Below, in pieces: positions 35,353 to 46,053 of a DNA stretch of 64,000 bases (within the stretch, counting starts at the first letter, position 1; every line of letters starts with the position of its first letter). Position numbers and translations under genes: made by a program. The notes beneath the pieces are model-generated. The model had not been told where the DNA came from. It searched no databases and was given only the letters and a program-made list of their open reading frames with translations. The DNA comes from Pyricularia pennisetigena (lineage: Eukaryota; Ascomycota; Sordariomycetes; Magnaporthales; Pyriculariaceae): contig NW_021940919.1 in the NCBI RefSeq assembly GCF_004337985.1, positions 1,213,874 to 1,277,873 of the forward strand, in the 5' to 3' direction.

Positions 35353-35571
35353 ATGTCGCAACCACCCAAGCCACAAGGTTCCTGCTTCAGCAAGTCCAGC
35401 TCGTCCTCCAGCAACGGAGGCGGCATCACCTTCAGCGGCGGTAACAGTGCCAACAACAGCCCTCTGTCCAGCACTCGGCCCAGCAGTGGGTCCACGTCGG
35501 CGACGGCGGTGAACAGCTCAAGCTCGACGGCGCGGAGCTCAACGAGGGACCCGTACAACTCTTCAAACTGA
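35353..35571 (+). CDS. Small Ser/Asn-rich hypothetical protein
   Basis: A predicted 72-residue protein made mostly of Ser, Asn, Gly and Thr, with no signal peptide, membrane segment or domain I recognise. In its favour, the ATG sits in a good context (AAACATGTC) after an A-rich leader, the base composition rises sharply in G+C over exactly this frame relative to the AT-rich flanks, and a TATA-like box lies upstream. Against it, short Ser-rich frames can arise by chance. If real it is intrinsically disordered; I give no function. Confidence 0.4.
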   Translation: MSQPPKPQGSCFSKSSSSSSNGGGITFSGGNSANNSPLSSTRPSSGSTSATAVNSSSSTARSSTRDPYNSSN

Positions 35572-36163
35572 GTTTGGCGTCGAGGGCAGGGGAGGGATGA
35601 TGGGGTGTTGAATATGCGAGATTCTATCGCTCGGGGAGGAAAAGCAAAGTGCCATGACATTAATTACTTGGTTATTTGTAGATGGGCTGGGGGTTCTTTT
35701 TTCTGATATGAGCTCATCGGCATCGGTCTACCCCATCTTGCTCATGTAACTCCAGCCAAGAAGGTTGTGAATGTGAGCATCGGTTCAGATCTGCGCCGCC
35801 ATGGCCGCATCTTGAATTCCGAGACATGGCCTGATGTTGAAACAAAGAGAGAAACGGCGATCTTTGCCGTATGCGTATGCAAATGAAAAGCCTGGCCTCT
35901 CTTTCAACAAGTAATTTCCTCTCCTTAATCTTCTAGACCGAGAACATGGCACACGGCAATTATAGTTTTCTCTTACCCTACACTACTCTTTATATACGGA
36001 CAAGAAGTATACCATAACGGGACAGGTAAGCAAGACTTGGTATTTGCTTTGGTATTTATAATCTAGTTCAAGCTGGCGCATTTTTCGCCGTCCAGTTCGC
36101 CTATCGTTTCTGATTCCTCTCAAGCTTTCCCTTGAACCTTGGCTTCCGTGTCCATCGCGTCCA

Positions 36164-36520
36164 CTAGACCCTTTCAACGTATTGAGACGTCCAAAAATTA
36201 CAGTTTGACACGAAGCTCGGAAAGTAAACGTAACCCGTGGGTCCCGCCTGTGCACCATCGCCGCGACGTTCACTGCAACCCCGATTTGGTGTTGCTACCG
36301 AGACGCTGCCACTGGCGGTGGACACCTGGGCTGGCTCGCTTGTCGCGTGCGAGCTGGGAGCGACCGTGGCACGGGCTCGCGGGATTTCAATTTCTGGGGC
36401 AGGTCCTGGCCCGCCGCATCCAGCTCCCGCCGACGGTGGAATACGATCCTGGGTTTCGCCCCGCTCTGGTCTGCTGGGGATCATGGGGGCTGGCCTAGAG
36501 AATGAAGTTGGCGTGGGCAT
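36164..36520 (-). CDS. Possible small Pro/Ala-rich protein (uncertain)
   Basis: A 118-codon open frame within a local G+C-rich island in AT-rich DNA. The predicted protein is rich in Pro, Ala and Ser and has no recognised domain. A TATAATAG sequence lies about 30 bases upstream of its ATG. The opposite strand is also open over most of the island, so the coding strand is uncertain. It may be a fungal orphan gene or chance. Confidence 0.22.
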   Translation of the reverse strand: MPTPTSFSRPAPMIPSRPERGETQDRIPPSAGAGCGGPGPAPEIEIPRARATVAPSSHATSEPAQVSTASGSVSVATPNRGCSERRGDGAQAGPTGYVYFPSFVSNCNFWTSQYVERV

Positions 36521-36781
36521 GACCGGGTGTGGTTCGACAATCTATTATAGACTTGTAGTGCTTTTCTTTTCCTTCCCTGTTTCTTTGCGTGTCTTTTACA
36601 GTTTACTTAGTTTCCTATGCAAGGGCGGGTAGGGTCTAGGATCTAGCTCAAGGCAGAAATTTTGGAGAGAGACCCAGGGGCATGGTTTATTTATGTGCAC
36701 AAACATCTGCACGTTGCGCACTAAACATCCACGTTAGACGGCATGTTGGTTGTGATATAGTTGAATGAGACTGGATCCAGC

Positions 36782-36797
36782 TCTAGACTAGTCTAGA
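36782..36797. repeat. Perfect 16-bp CTAG-centred palindrome
   Basis: TCTAGACTAGTCTAGA reads the same on both strands. Shorter ACTAGT-centred palindromes occur at 29979-29988 and 30051-30060. Confidence 0.9.
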
Positions 36798-38226
36798 ACT
36801 ACAGTAGACGAAACAACCCTTCTCCATCGAACCAACAACGTATGCACTCTATCTGATGCGGAATGTTTTCATCGGGCTTTTATTTCTACACTAATGGTGA
36901 TTAACTGCGTACTAGAGACTCTCCATTGAGCAATCAAGATGCACATCCTTCCCCCACCCACAAAAGAGGAGTGGTGCTACCTCGGATGAATAATTTATCG
37001 ACTACAGTACTACAACACGTAAAGCTCTTAATCCCCGGCCTTCTCAAATTTCCATCTTTGTCTGGAGGTCTAGAACTAGCCTAGTGGGTTGGTCATGGGT
37101 CGTTGTATACCAAATCACTATCCCCCGTGGAGCACATAGTAAGCAGGTCAAGCCCCCCTCCAAATGTAGACTCTGAAACATGTTGCCCTGCGAGCTGTCT
37201 CCAGGGATTTTCCCTCGGAACGTATCGAATCATGTGGTGATGAGCGGTCGGAATATGGGGCACTGGGGTGAGGGGGCGAATGAACCGAACCATACCTGAT
37301 TGAGTGAGGCGAGGCATTTATCTCTACCGTACTGTAGGTGGTATTCTTAATTCTTTGAGATGGTGAATTCTCGGAGAAGGAATCTCAATTTGGAGAATGG
37401 ATCCGGACCTGCAGTAGCTGAGCAAGGAATTGGGAGACGGAGTGTGCATATGTTTATCAGATAAAGTTTGGGTGGGGGACAAAAAAAAAGGGGGGGGGAT
37501 AGACAAATAGACTGTCCACCATCACGGCATTCGCCACGTGTCGAGCACGAGAATTATTGGCTTTCCCGGGGGTTTCGGCAGCGCATCGCCTCTTGACTGC
37601 AAGGGCAACAGATGAAGAAGAAAAAAAAAAAAAGGGTTGCAAAAAGAAACGGGATGACAGCTGCAGAAGCCTGCAGCTAAAGCGCCCGCTTGGACCGTTG
37701 AGCAAGTCGCCAAGCGTGGGGAAACATCAGAGTCCAATTATCGCTGAGCGATTAGGGGCTCAGGACTCCATCTTTTCCATACGAGCCTTTCCCAAAAGAG
37801 CAAGTAAATATGCGAGCTGTATGCAGGCACAGGCATTTGATAGAAGCGAGGATTCCACTCCTGTTCCTCTCAGCCATGTATGTGTACGAAGTACGTAGTA
37901 CGTCCTTTTTACTCTGCTACCACGGTATATCTGGGTCGGCTTGTTAAAACTCACCGAGCTGACACACTACCCACACAACAATCGATGGCGCGTTCTTCTT
38001 CTTTTTGTTTTCTCTGGCAGGGCCAAGTTGAAGGTTTCATGTTTCCAAGAAAGATCATCTATTCCCTCGGTCGACTTGGCAAATATGACCTACGGTAGAT
38101 AAACGCAGCCATCCTCAGCCCTGCCATCATGATACATTCTTTTCTTGCCTTGCCTTTCCTACCTTTGCCGATCATCTGAACAAAAGAAAAGGCCCCCAAG
38201 CCGGCGGGGCCTCGCAACACCTGAAA

Positions 38227-39994
38227 ATGAAGCTGTTGCACCTTCTCCTGCCAGTGCTAGCCTTGTTTACGCTGTCACTGGCGCAGGGCAACGACTCGCT
38301 GGCTTCGCTGGACTCTGTGCCTGCTTGTGCTGTAAGTCTTGGTTGGTTGAGGATGACAAACGTCGGCAACATAGTTCCAGGTCCATGACTGACAAGACTC
38401 GTCCCCCGGTCGGCCTCGATCACAGCAAGTATGCGGCTTCAACGCCTTGGCCAACTCGTACTGCGTAAATGTACCCCTGGATCGTCTGAGCGAATGCACA
38501 TGCAACAACCCAGAGATGGGCGCCGAGACGACCAAATGCGTGGTCGAAAAGTGCACCGTCAAGGAGTCGCTGGCCGCGCTGCGCTTCTCCAAGCTGTCCT
38601 GCGGCCAGCAGCCGCGCGATGACCGCCGCACCTACTACGTCGTCACCATATTCTTCGCCGTCATGTCGAGCTTACTGGTGGTTGCCCGGCTCGTCTACAA
38701 AGTCGTGACCTTTGGGTGGCTGGAGCTGGGGCTGGATGATCTGTTCATCTCTCTCACGATAATCACGGGCGTCGTACCCAGCGCCATCATCACCACTCGC
38801 GGAGCCTTGCCCAACGGGTTGGGCGTGGACATATGGGCGGTGCCGGTCGACAACATCTACACGTTTTTAAAGTTCCACTTTGTGGTCAGCATCATCTACT
38901 TCCTGCAGGTCGGCCTGCTCAAGATGTCGCTGCTCTTCTTTTACATGCGCATATTCCCCGCCAAGGAGATACAGCGCGTGCTTTGGGCCACGGTGGCCTT
39001 CAACGCCGCCGTCACCATCAACTTTGTGCTCATGATCGCCCTGCAGTGCGCTCCGAAGCCTCAGCTCTTTTGGACGGCGTGGGACGGCGAGCCCCAGCAC
39101 CAGGGCAAGTGCAACTTGAGCTTCACCGACGTGAGCCTGGGCAGCGCGGCCTTTAGCATCGCCATTGACGTGTGGATGCTGGCAGTGCCGATATGGGAGT
39201 TGAGGAAGCTGCAGTTGCACTGGACAAAAAAGCTCGGGGTGGCCATCATGTTTGCCACGGGGACATTGTAAGTGTTTTTTTTCTTCTCTCTTCTCTTCTT
39301 CTTTCCTTTTGAAAATATATGTATATCCCACCTTTCTCTGACTCTAAATATCAACTGACCTTTTTTTTTTTTTTTTTTTTCTTCCAACAAAAAAAGCTTC
39401 ACCGTCCTCAGCTGCATCCGCCTACGCATCCTGGCCGATGTCACGCGCACCCTGGAGAACGTCACCTACGATCAGCTCGAGATCTCCATCTGGTCCTGCG
39501 TCGAGATCACGGTCGGCATCATCTGCGCCTGCATGCCCACCATGCGTCTTCTCATGGTCCGCCTGTTCCCGGCGCTGTCTGGCTCCACCGTCCGCAGCTA
39601 CGCCGTCAACAGCCGCAGCGACGCCGGCAAGTCCGCCTACGCCCGCGCCAGCAGCAGGCGCCAGAGCCACGTGCTCAGCAGCGGCACCAACGGCGGCAAG
39701 GACGCAGACGACACGGCGTCGGGCCAGCCGCCCTTTCCGCTGCGTACCCTGAATTCCGGCACCACGGTCGGCCACGTTCGGTCCCTGTCTCCGAGTCTGT
39801 CGATCCCGCCGGGCGCCATCAGGATGGAGAAGGACTACTCGGTCGTGTCGACGCCGCAGGTTCTACCTGCTGCTGGTCGGAGCAGCATACCGACCGACTC
39901 TGACGATGACCAAACGAGGCTTGTCATCATGGGCAACAGTGACTTGTCGAAGTCGGCGTCGGTGAAGAGTACTACCAATGCGAAGCGGAAGTAA
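38227..39994 (+). CDS. CFEM-domain Pth11-like G protein-coupled receptor
   Basis: A 514-residue receptor in three exons: 38227-38331, 38426-39267 and 39397-39994, with introns starting GTAAGT. A signal peptide (residues 1-20) is followed by a CFEM domain whose eight cysteines fall at 34, 38, 48, 59, 61, 73, 78 and 94; the first intron splits the domain between Cys34 and Cys38. Then come seven hydrophobic segments in the Pth11/fungal rhodopsin-like pattern, including LGLDDLFISLTIITGV and FYMRIF. The ~150-residue Ser-rich tail is cytoplasmic. Pth11-type receptors sense surface and host cues in plant-pathogenic fungi, acting in the plasma membrane; the ligand here is unknown. The second intron has a 22-base T run followed by an A-rich acceptor. 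It is tail to tail with the metallopeptidase gene, 135 bp away. Confidence 0.9.
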
Positions 39995-40129
39995 TGAGAT
40001 ATGAGATGTTTAATATGTATATGTGTATTTAATCAATCGAGAAAATTAAAAAGAAGAAAAAAAAACTATTTCATCAGATTAAAAAGGTTTCTATATGTAC
40101 AGACCAGAAACAGACCAGAAGCTTTTACA

Positions 40130-41210
40130 TCAGTGATTATGATGGCACCCATCGACAACAATCGAATCCCGCTCCGAATCTCCCTCGATGACGTTGATGG
40201 ACGCATCCCGGATCCTAAGGTCAGGCTTCAGGCCCAATTCCCTCCTCGACGTCACGGCATTCTTGGGCACGGCCTTGCTGTTCTGCAGCCGGTTCCTGCA
40301 CCTGGCCCTCCCATCGGGCGTGATCTCTCCGCCGACGTTGTTCACGACCGTCCTGAGCTGCTCCCTGAACAGGTCCCATTTTTTGCTGTCGGGCCAGGGG
40401 CCGGCGTCCTTGCTGCGCGCCTCGGGGACGTTCTCGTCAAAGGTGGCCATGATGACCGTCTCGGCAAAGTTCTCGACCCACGACTTTTGAGAGTACTCGG
40501 TCGGCACGTTGCTGTCCCTGCCGACCGCGTCCTGCCACGCCTTTGTCTTGCTGAACGACGACACTTTTTTGCCGTCTTGGGTCATCTTGTCCTTGAGGGC
40601 GAGGAAGTCTAGAGCATGGCCGATTTCTGTTTTTTTTTTTTTTTTTTTTTTTTGTTTTTTTGTTTGTCATGAGTTACCTCTGATCAGTGGAAACAGCAGA
40701 AAAGGAAAAAAAAAACTCACCATGAACCAATGTAGCCAGCTCAACCTTTACAAACGTCGTCATGTCCCCCGTGGACCGGAAGTGCGCCGTGACCGTCTTC
40801 TTCTCAAAGTGCCGCGGCTGCGCCACGAGGTTCCTCACGTACGACCGCATCCCGACCGGTATCAGCCCAAACTGCTCGGCCAGGTGCTCCTTGCTGGACC
40901 CGGCCTCGTCGTGCACGCACATGTGCCACGGCTCGTCGCAGTCGCCGTACCTGACCTCGTAGACCCTGAAGTCGGCCGCCTGCAGCCGGGCGGCCTCGGC
41001 CTCGACGCGGCAGCCCTCGGGCCAGACGGCCTTGTTCGCCCACTCGGTGATGTTGGGCTTCTGCCGCGTGCCCTGCAGGTGCCTGCCCAGACCGTCGTTG
41101 ATGTTTTTGCGGTTGTAGGTCTTGTCGACTGGCGGTTTGGTCGGGGCGTCTTGTGCTGTGGCGACGAGGGCCAGCGCAGACACGGCTAGGAATGGGATGA
41201 GCCGGGTCAT
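40130..41210 (-). CDS. Secreted HExxH zinc metallopeptidase, M34/Pro-Pro endopeptidase-like
   Basis: A 328-residue protein in two exons, 41210-40721 and 40626-40130, with a 94-bp intron whose poly(A) tract abuts the acceptor. Residues 1-20 are a signal peptide. Splicing creates His163-Glu-Ile-Gly-His167, a zinc-binding HExxH motif invisible in either exon alone. Downstream, Tyr208 and Glu215, in a YSQKSWVENFAE context, are spaced seven residues apart; the same Tyr/Glu spacing after an HExxH occurs in the lethal-factor-like and Pro-Pro endopeptidase fold, so Glu215 is a candidate third zinc ligand. Glu219 is an alternative. The N-terminal half contains three cysteines, Cys84, Cys107 and Cys114, and no propeptide I recognise. 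A TATATA stretch lies near 41354-41362 upstream. Extracellular proteolysis is inferred; the substrate is unknown. Confidence 0.75.
40630..40651 (+). repeat. Poly(T) tract next to an intron acceptor
   Basis: About 22 T on the plus strand; in the sense of the metallopeptidase gene it is poly(A) leading straight into the CAG acceptor. Confidence 0.85.
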
Positions 41211-44200
41211 TGTGTGAGGGCCGGTTACTCGAGGGGTATCGGGATGTAGCTAGGTCTGGTTGTGTAAGGGAGGGATGGAGTGAGGGAGGTAGGAAACTGA
41301 TGTAAAGATTGTATCTCAAAGGAGCGGCCTGAATAATGTGAGCCAAGTGATATACTATATATCTCGGGCTAATCGTTTTTGGAGCCAACCACGAATGCGG
41401 CAAACACAAACATGATACTTCGACAGTGGGAATTCGCATCTTTTTATCGTATACTCTTATTTTCGTACAACATTGCCACTCTCTTCTCGTACTCAAAATG
41501 CTTTCGTCATGATGTAATATTCCTGCCCCCCTTTTCTCGCAAAACATCACCAAAGTCTCTCGTCTGAGCCCAAGGACCGCAGCGTACTGTTGCCCTGGTT
41601 CGTCTTTGGGTGCCTGTCCACATTAGCCAAGCAGTCTAGGGTTAATATCTAAAGCCTCAGGTACCTTAGTTTACGGTTGTGGCTTGCATTAGTGTTTAGG
41701 GCAGCAGGCTGGTCGGTTTTGTCTCAGGTCCCGAGGCCTGGGCAGCCACCTGCTCATCGAACAAAGCATGCGCTCTTGCACTGCACCGTGGCGTAGCGGT
41801 CATATCATCGTCTCGTTCATTGTCGGTAAGTCACTAAAAAAAAAAAAAATAAAAAAAAAATAAATAAAAAAAATAAAAGGAAAATGACCCCTGATTGTCA
41901 ACACCCGGCCTAGCTCTCTCCGCAACGCCCGCATTGGCGTCATGCGGACCGCAGCGGGTCCCCGGATTCGGTCTGTCGGTGGGCTGCAAGGTACTCGGAA
42001 ATCGTCTTCAGTGCCGCAGCTCCGTTGTGCATTTTTTCCCCCCAATTTTGTTGTTTTAATGTTTTCGAAATGACTAGCTGGCCTTGTTTCCCGTTTGGTG
42101 GTGGCTGCATCATGCTGTCAGTGCTTGTGAGAGCGAAAACACCAAGCCAGAGGAGCAGCGGGACAGAAATAAAATTTTCGAATGGCTGGGAATTCGCAGT
42201 ATATTTTCCACAGGGGCAAAATTAACATACAACTGTCGATATAGAGTTGGTCGCGTCGCTATCATGGTTGTGGTGAACAAACTGACGGCAAAAAAGTCAA
42301 AAACGGTATGGCGGTATTTAAAGCAGATAGGCGCAAGGTACCCCGCAATATACGAGTGGTTGCTATGTGCGCCACGCTTACTAGTTCTAGGTCTTCACTA
42401 ACACCACAGTAGTCTAATCCAAGGATGCGTCACCACCCCAACGACGGCCCTGTCCCAACGATTCAATGGCAGATGCTTCACATCCCGGACCAAGTGGTGA
42501 CATGCTTGCCGACCATACCTGAATATATCATCACAATAATCCTGCTGTCGACTTTTTCAGACCAGTCTGATATCAAACTGTGGACAGCCGGTAATATGAC
42601 AATAGCCAAAGCCACCATTAGCAGGCACCACAATTTACCTCGGATGACGCTGAATCTGGTGATATATAGGTGCCGCTCGCCGAGCAACTGCATGATCGAG
42701 GCCAGTGTCCAGTTGTTGTTCTCTGGCGGGAGATTCGTTGCTGCTGACCATGGGCAATCTCTTGCGGGTTATTTCGACTTCTCGTAAGGCAAAGAATAAA
42801 CTCTCGACTACTTTCAACGTACAAGGTACTTGGACGTTTCGGTATCTCGTTTCTGCGTGAGGCTCTCACGAAATCAAGTCGATTGAAAATGGACTTCCAT
42901 TGAGGTAACTTGCGACCCGAAAAGCCGTGAAAGAATTCATGCGACTGGTAGGGACGGTTCATCGTATAATTTTGTATGAAAGTTTGATTCTTTGGGATTT
43001 ATTTGGGATTTCTGTATTTTCAGTGGAGTCGAAGCCATCGTCTAGAACAAAAGGCAGGCCAAGACATGGTGTAACCTGCTGGAAGCTCAAGATTCAAGAT
43101 CGAAGAAATCTAAGCGTCGTCTCGCTACATTCCTGTCACGACTTATGAGACATAATGCCAGCAAAATGTCTGGTCATGTTTTTCTGGTTCTGCTTTTTAT
43201 CCCATTCTCTACATTGCATCAACAATCAGAGCTGCTTCCGGCTCCAAAAGTCTTCGAGGTTTCTATCTCTTTTGATATCTTCTCTTCCAGATCCTGGGTC
43301 TCTGATTGCAGTTTTGACATGGTTTACACCTTATTTAGGAGAGAACCTAGCTAGGTATATATGGAATGCGGTCAGTATGAATTTATCAGACACTGATGTT
43401 TTTTTGTAATGGAAGAAACTCCCCTCCCGGTCCCCCCTTTGCTCTTTTTCCCATTCCTCCACAGGTATGTTGATTTTACTGATTTTCCCGGTCGATTCGA
43501 CCGTAATACTCTTCTGCATACTCCTGTCAACCTTAACAATAAAATAAATAGCATGTCTGCTCAGATAATCAGGCCTCTCCAAAAACTGGCTGACCGTATG
43601 TGCAAGGCCATCAGAGAAAGAGTAGCCTCCATCTCGGATTTTATCCTCAACGCCCCACGCGAATCTATTACCCTCGCCATAAGATGGACCATCTAACTAT
43701 GCGTGGGAGCCAGCTGCTTCGCCATAGGAGCGGCGTTGTACACGGGCCTTGTCGCCAACACGCCGACCCCCTCCCACACAATCCACCTCGCCTCGCTGCA
43801 GGACCTCGGAATCTCGCTGTCGTCCCTGTGCAGCCTGCTCAGCGCTATCTGCGTCTCACCGTGCCCGCCCGTCGTCCTCGTCCCCCCGCCGAAGCTCGCC
43901 ATCACCCTGCTGGGCCCCCCATCGTGCCCTGAACTTTGAAGTCAGATGACCATCTCGGGGGCCCGGCGCATCGCAGCTCGGCATTTTTAAGCCATCTAGC
44001 CATGCTCGCCTTTTGGCGTCGTCTTTGATGCGGAATATCCTACATACCCTCCCGCGCACAGGGGGGTGCCGTCGCCGCAGTGTTCGCCGGGATCTTGGGT
44101 TTTTGCACTGGCGGCCGCCCTGGTCTTGTCTGCGGCGGTCGTGGCCATCGCCATATGGCTCCGAACTGCCGTTGGACCATATGGCTCGGGATGGCGGGTT

Positions 44201-44856
44201 TACACCTGCTTGGGTCCTGGTTCTGATTGCAGGCATCCACCCACCGGAGCGCCCTCTGCGTGGGCGGCTGCGGACTGGCGCTGGGCTTGGCCTTGATGCT
44301 GTCGGATTTTCAGGCTGTCATGGCAGTCGGCCTTTGCGAGTGGCATTTTGACGAAATCGTGTTCCAGCCTTGGGTGTACGGATTCCCGCTGACTTGAGGG
44401 GCTATTTTTTGGGGGCATTTCGATGGATTTAAGGTTGGCATTGAGCTGCTGTGAGCATTTATGGGGAAAGTAGGCAGTGGAGGAATTTGGGGGGGGGGGG
44501 TGGCCTTTTCCGAGATTTGGGGTTTGGTGATGCGTCTAAGAAGACTATAGGCTTGGATAAGGGTAAGTTAATGGTAACAGTGGAGCCGAGCCAGTCGGCT
44601 GTTTGCTATAGTAGACTTAATATTAGGGAATGGTATAGAACCCTTTGAAATGAAATTCATTCATGTGTTTGCTTTATCATACAAGTCTTGTGCTAAATCA
44701 ACCCCCATATCCTGCTACGTCATATTGACAATTAACCCCGGGCGAAACACTCAGCCGCTTCTGCAGCGTGAAGTGAGCCTATTTGATCTACTTTGAAGAC
44801 GCACGAGTCTAGGATGGGACACGGTTATGAGAATTTCGCCATCAGACAACAAACCC
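41211..44856. other. 3.6-kb region without an intact gene
   Basis: Contains an A-rich block at 41836-41878 after a short tRNA A-box-like sequence, and from 43550 to 44396 broken frames with membrane-protein character (listed separately). Otherwise no coding, RNA or repeat feature is supported. Confidence 0.55.
43553..44396 (+). pseudogene. Decayed multi-span membrane protein (candidate)
   Basis: Hydrophobic, G+C-rich coding-like segments lie in successive shifted frames: a basic amphipathic start at 43553, then after a TAA at 43694 a segment with CFAIGAALYTGLVA, then FALAAALVLSAAVVAIAIWL near 44100, and finally GGCGLALGLALMLSDF ending in TGA at 44394-44396, possibly after an intron acceptor at about 44231. 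No single splice model joined them in frame. I read this as a gene with nonsense and frameshift damage, or a real gene whose introns I failed to place. No family was recognised. Confidence 0.35.
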
Positions 44857-46053
44857 TCACTTGCTCCTCGTCGTTCTCTGCCGACGACCTATACGACTGT
44901 ACTCTTCCGCAAACCTATCCGCCTCGACACAGAGCCAGTAATCCAACCCAAGACGCGCCGCGCGGCTAGGCGATGGGGCCTTGGGCCCGACCCAGATCAC
45001 CACTCCTCCGTCTCCCCTCTCGTGCACGGCATGCGACAGCTTCGCAATCATCGCCTGCACGTTGGGGATGGTAGCGGCCGTGCCGACGACCAGAATGCTG
45101 TCAAAGTTCTTCAGCCCTCTGCCGCCGGCAATGTTGCTGATGTCGGGCACCTCCTTGGCCGTCTCGTCGTACCGGCGCACGTCGGCCTCGACGCGAGACT
45201 TGACGTTGCGCACGCGCTGGCCGTTGGCCCTGCGACGGCTGGCGTCCGCCTCGCATTTGGTACACGGGGCGCCGGGCTCGGGTGCATCGTCGTCGGTCCG
45301 CAGCCACCTGTGATCGCTGGGGCAGATGGTGCATCTAACCGTGTCGAGGCACCCGTGCAGTCGGACGGTTTTCCTCTCGGCGGCAGGGAGAGACCGTTCG
45401 AGACAGTCTATGTTCTGCGTGATGTGGAGAACGAGACTGGGTTGCTGTTCCAGTAAGGCGTGGAACGGGGTAGGTTTGGCCTGCTGCGTGAGATGCCAGA
45501 GGTCCGTCATGTCTAGTTGAAAGGCGTCGTCGTCGACTGTTGACGCCTGAAAATCAGACCGTTTGAGTTGTGAGTCGGCAAAGGTTGGAACTTTTTTTTT
45601 TTTTTTTTTTGACTTATCAACGGCTGGCCAATGACGACGAGACCAAGGAAGGGCACGGCAAGGGGGGGGATGAAAGCGCAACCAAGAGTCCAAGACGGTG
45701 GACTTACTTCCTGCGGAGACGGAGATGCCGGCACCCGAGAAGACGACAGTCTGGCGGTGCGACCGCAAGAGTTGCATCGCGTCCACCAGACCGATCTCGG
45801 CAGGCTGAGGCGATGACGGTCGACTACCATCTGAGGCCGAGGCCGCACATCTCCGGTTCAAATCCTTCAAGAGCGATGAATTCCCAGGCAGGACCTGCGA
45901 TGCCGGCTCCCAAGTTCGAATGACGGATGGGTCCCAAATGCCCTCCCACAGAACCTCGACCATGTGAACATCCTGATTGTTCCAATACTGGCGCAAAAAG
46001 CTGTGAATTGGGAATGTCGCGTCCTCGTCCCACGTGAGCTTGCCACGCGGCAT
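44857..46053 (-). CDS. Divergent Sir2-family NAD-dependent deacetylase
   Basis: A 359-residue protein in two exons, 46053-45708 and 45590-44857. The 117-bp intron begins GTAAGT and ends in a 17-base poly(A) run plus AG; splicing rebuilds the NAD loop GAGISVSAGIPTF. TQNIDCLE follows, then the catalytic His in RLHG, a CTIC pair and a CTKC pair for zinc, and VVGTAATIPNVQ near the C-terminus. The first ~90 residues are not part of the sirtuin fold and match nothing I know. The segment after the NAD loop is shorter and less conserved than in class I sirtuins, and Y-x-x-R of the SIRT5 type is not evident. It is probably nuclear or cytosolic; substrate and acyl specificity are unknown. Its start faces no near neighbour. 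Confidence 0.85.
   Translation of the reverse strand: MPRGKLTWDEDATFPIHSFLRQYWNNQDVHMVEVLWEGIWDPSVIRTWEPASQVLPGNSSLLKDLNRRCAASASDGSRPSSPQPAEIGLVDAMQLLRSHRQTVVFSGAGISVSAGSKSTVLDSWLRFHPPPCRALPWSRRHWPAVDKSKKKKKKVPTFADSQLKRSDFQASTVDDDAFQLDMTDLWHLTQQAKPTPFHALLEQQPSLVLHITQNIDCLERSLPAAERKTVRLHGCLDTVRCTICPSDHRWLRTDDDAPEPGAPCTKCEADASRRRANGQRVRNVKSRVEADVRRYDETAKEVPDISNIAGGRGLKNFDSILVVGTAATIPNVQAMIAKLSHAVHERGDGGVVIWVGPKAPSPSRAARLGLDYWLCVEADRFAEEYSRIGRRQRTTRSK

Larger units (their letters stand above)
35572..38226. other. 2.65-kb mostly non-coding region
   Basis: Holds a G+C-rich island at about 36230-36500 with open frames on both strands (the minus-strand frame is listed separately), the perfect palindrome at 36782-36797, and a G run and an A run at 37480-37500 and 37620-37634. 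Nothing else is supported. Confidence 0.5.

Noticed and set aside
41780..41880. tRNA-like A-box (TGGCGTAGCGG at 41790) followed by an A-rich tail, resembling a SINE head
   Set aside because: No B-box at a correct distance and no cloverleaf could be folded by eye; the A-rich block is one of many in the window. A tRNA covariance search would settle it.
42425..42787. A 120-codon plus-strand frame in the 41-44 kb spacer
   Set aside because: No motif or compositional support, and comparable frames exist on the other strand.
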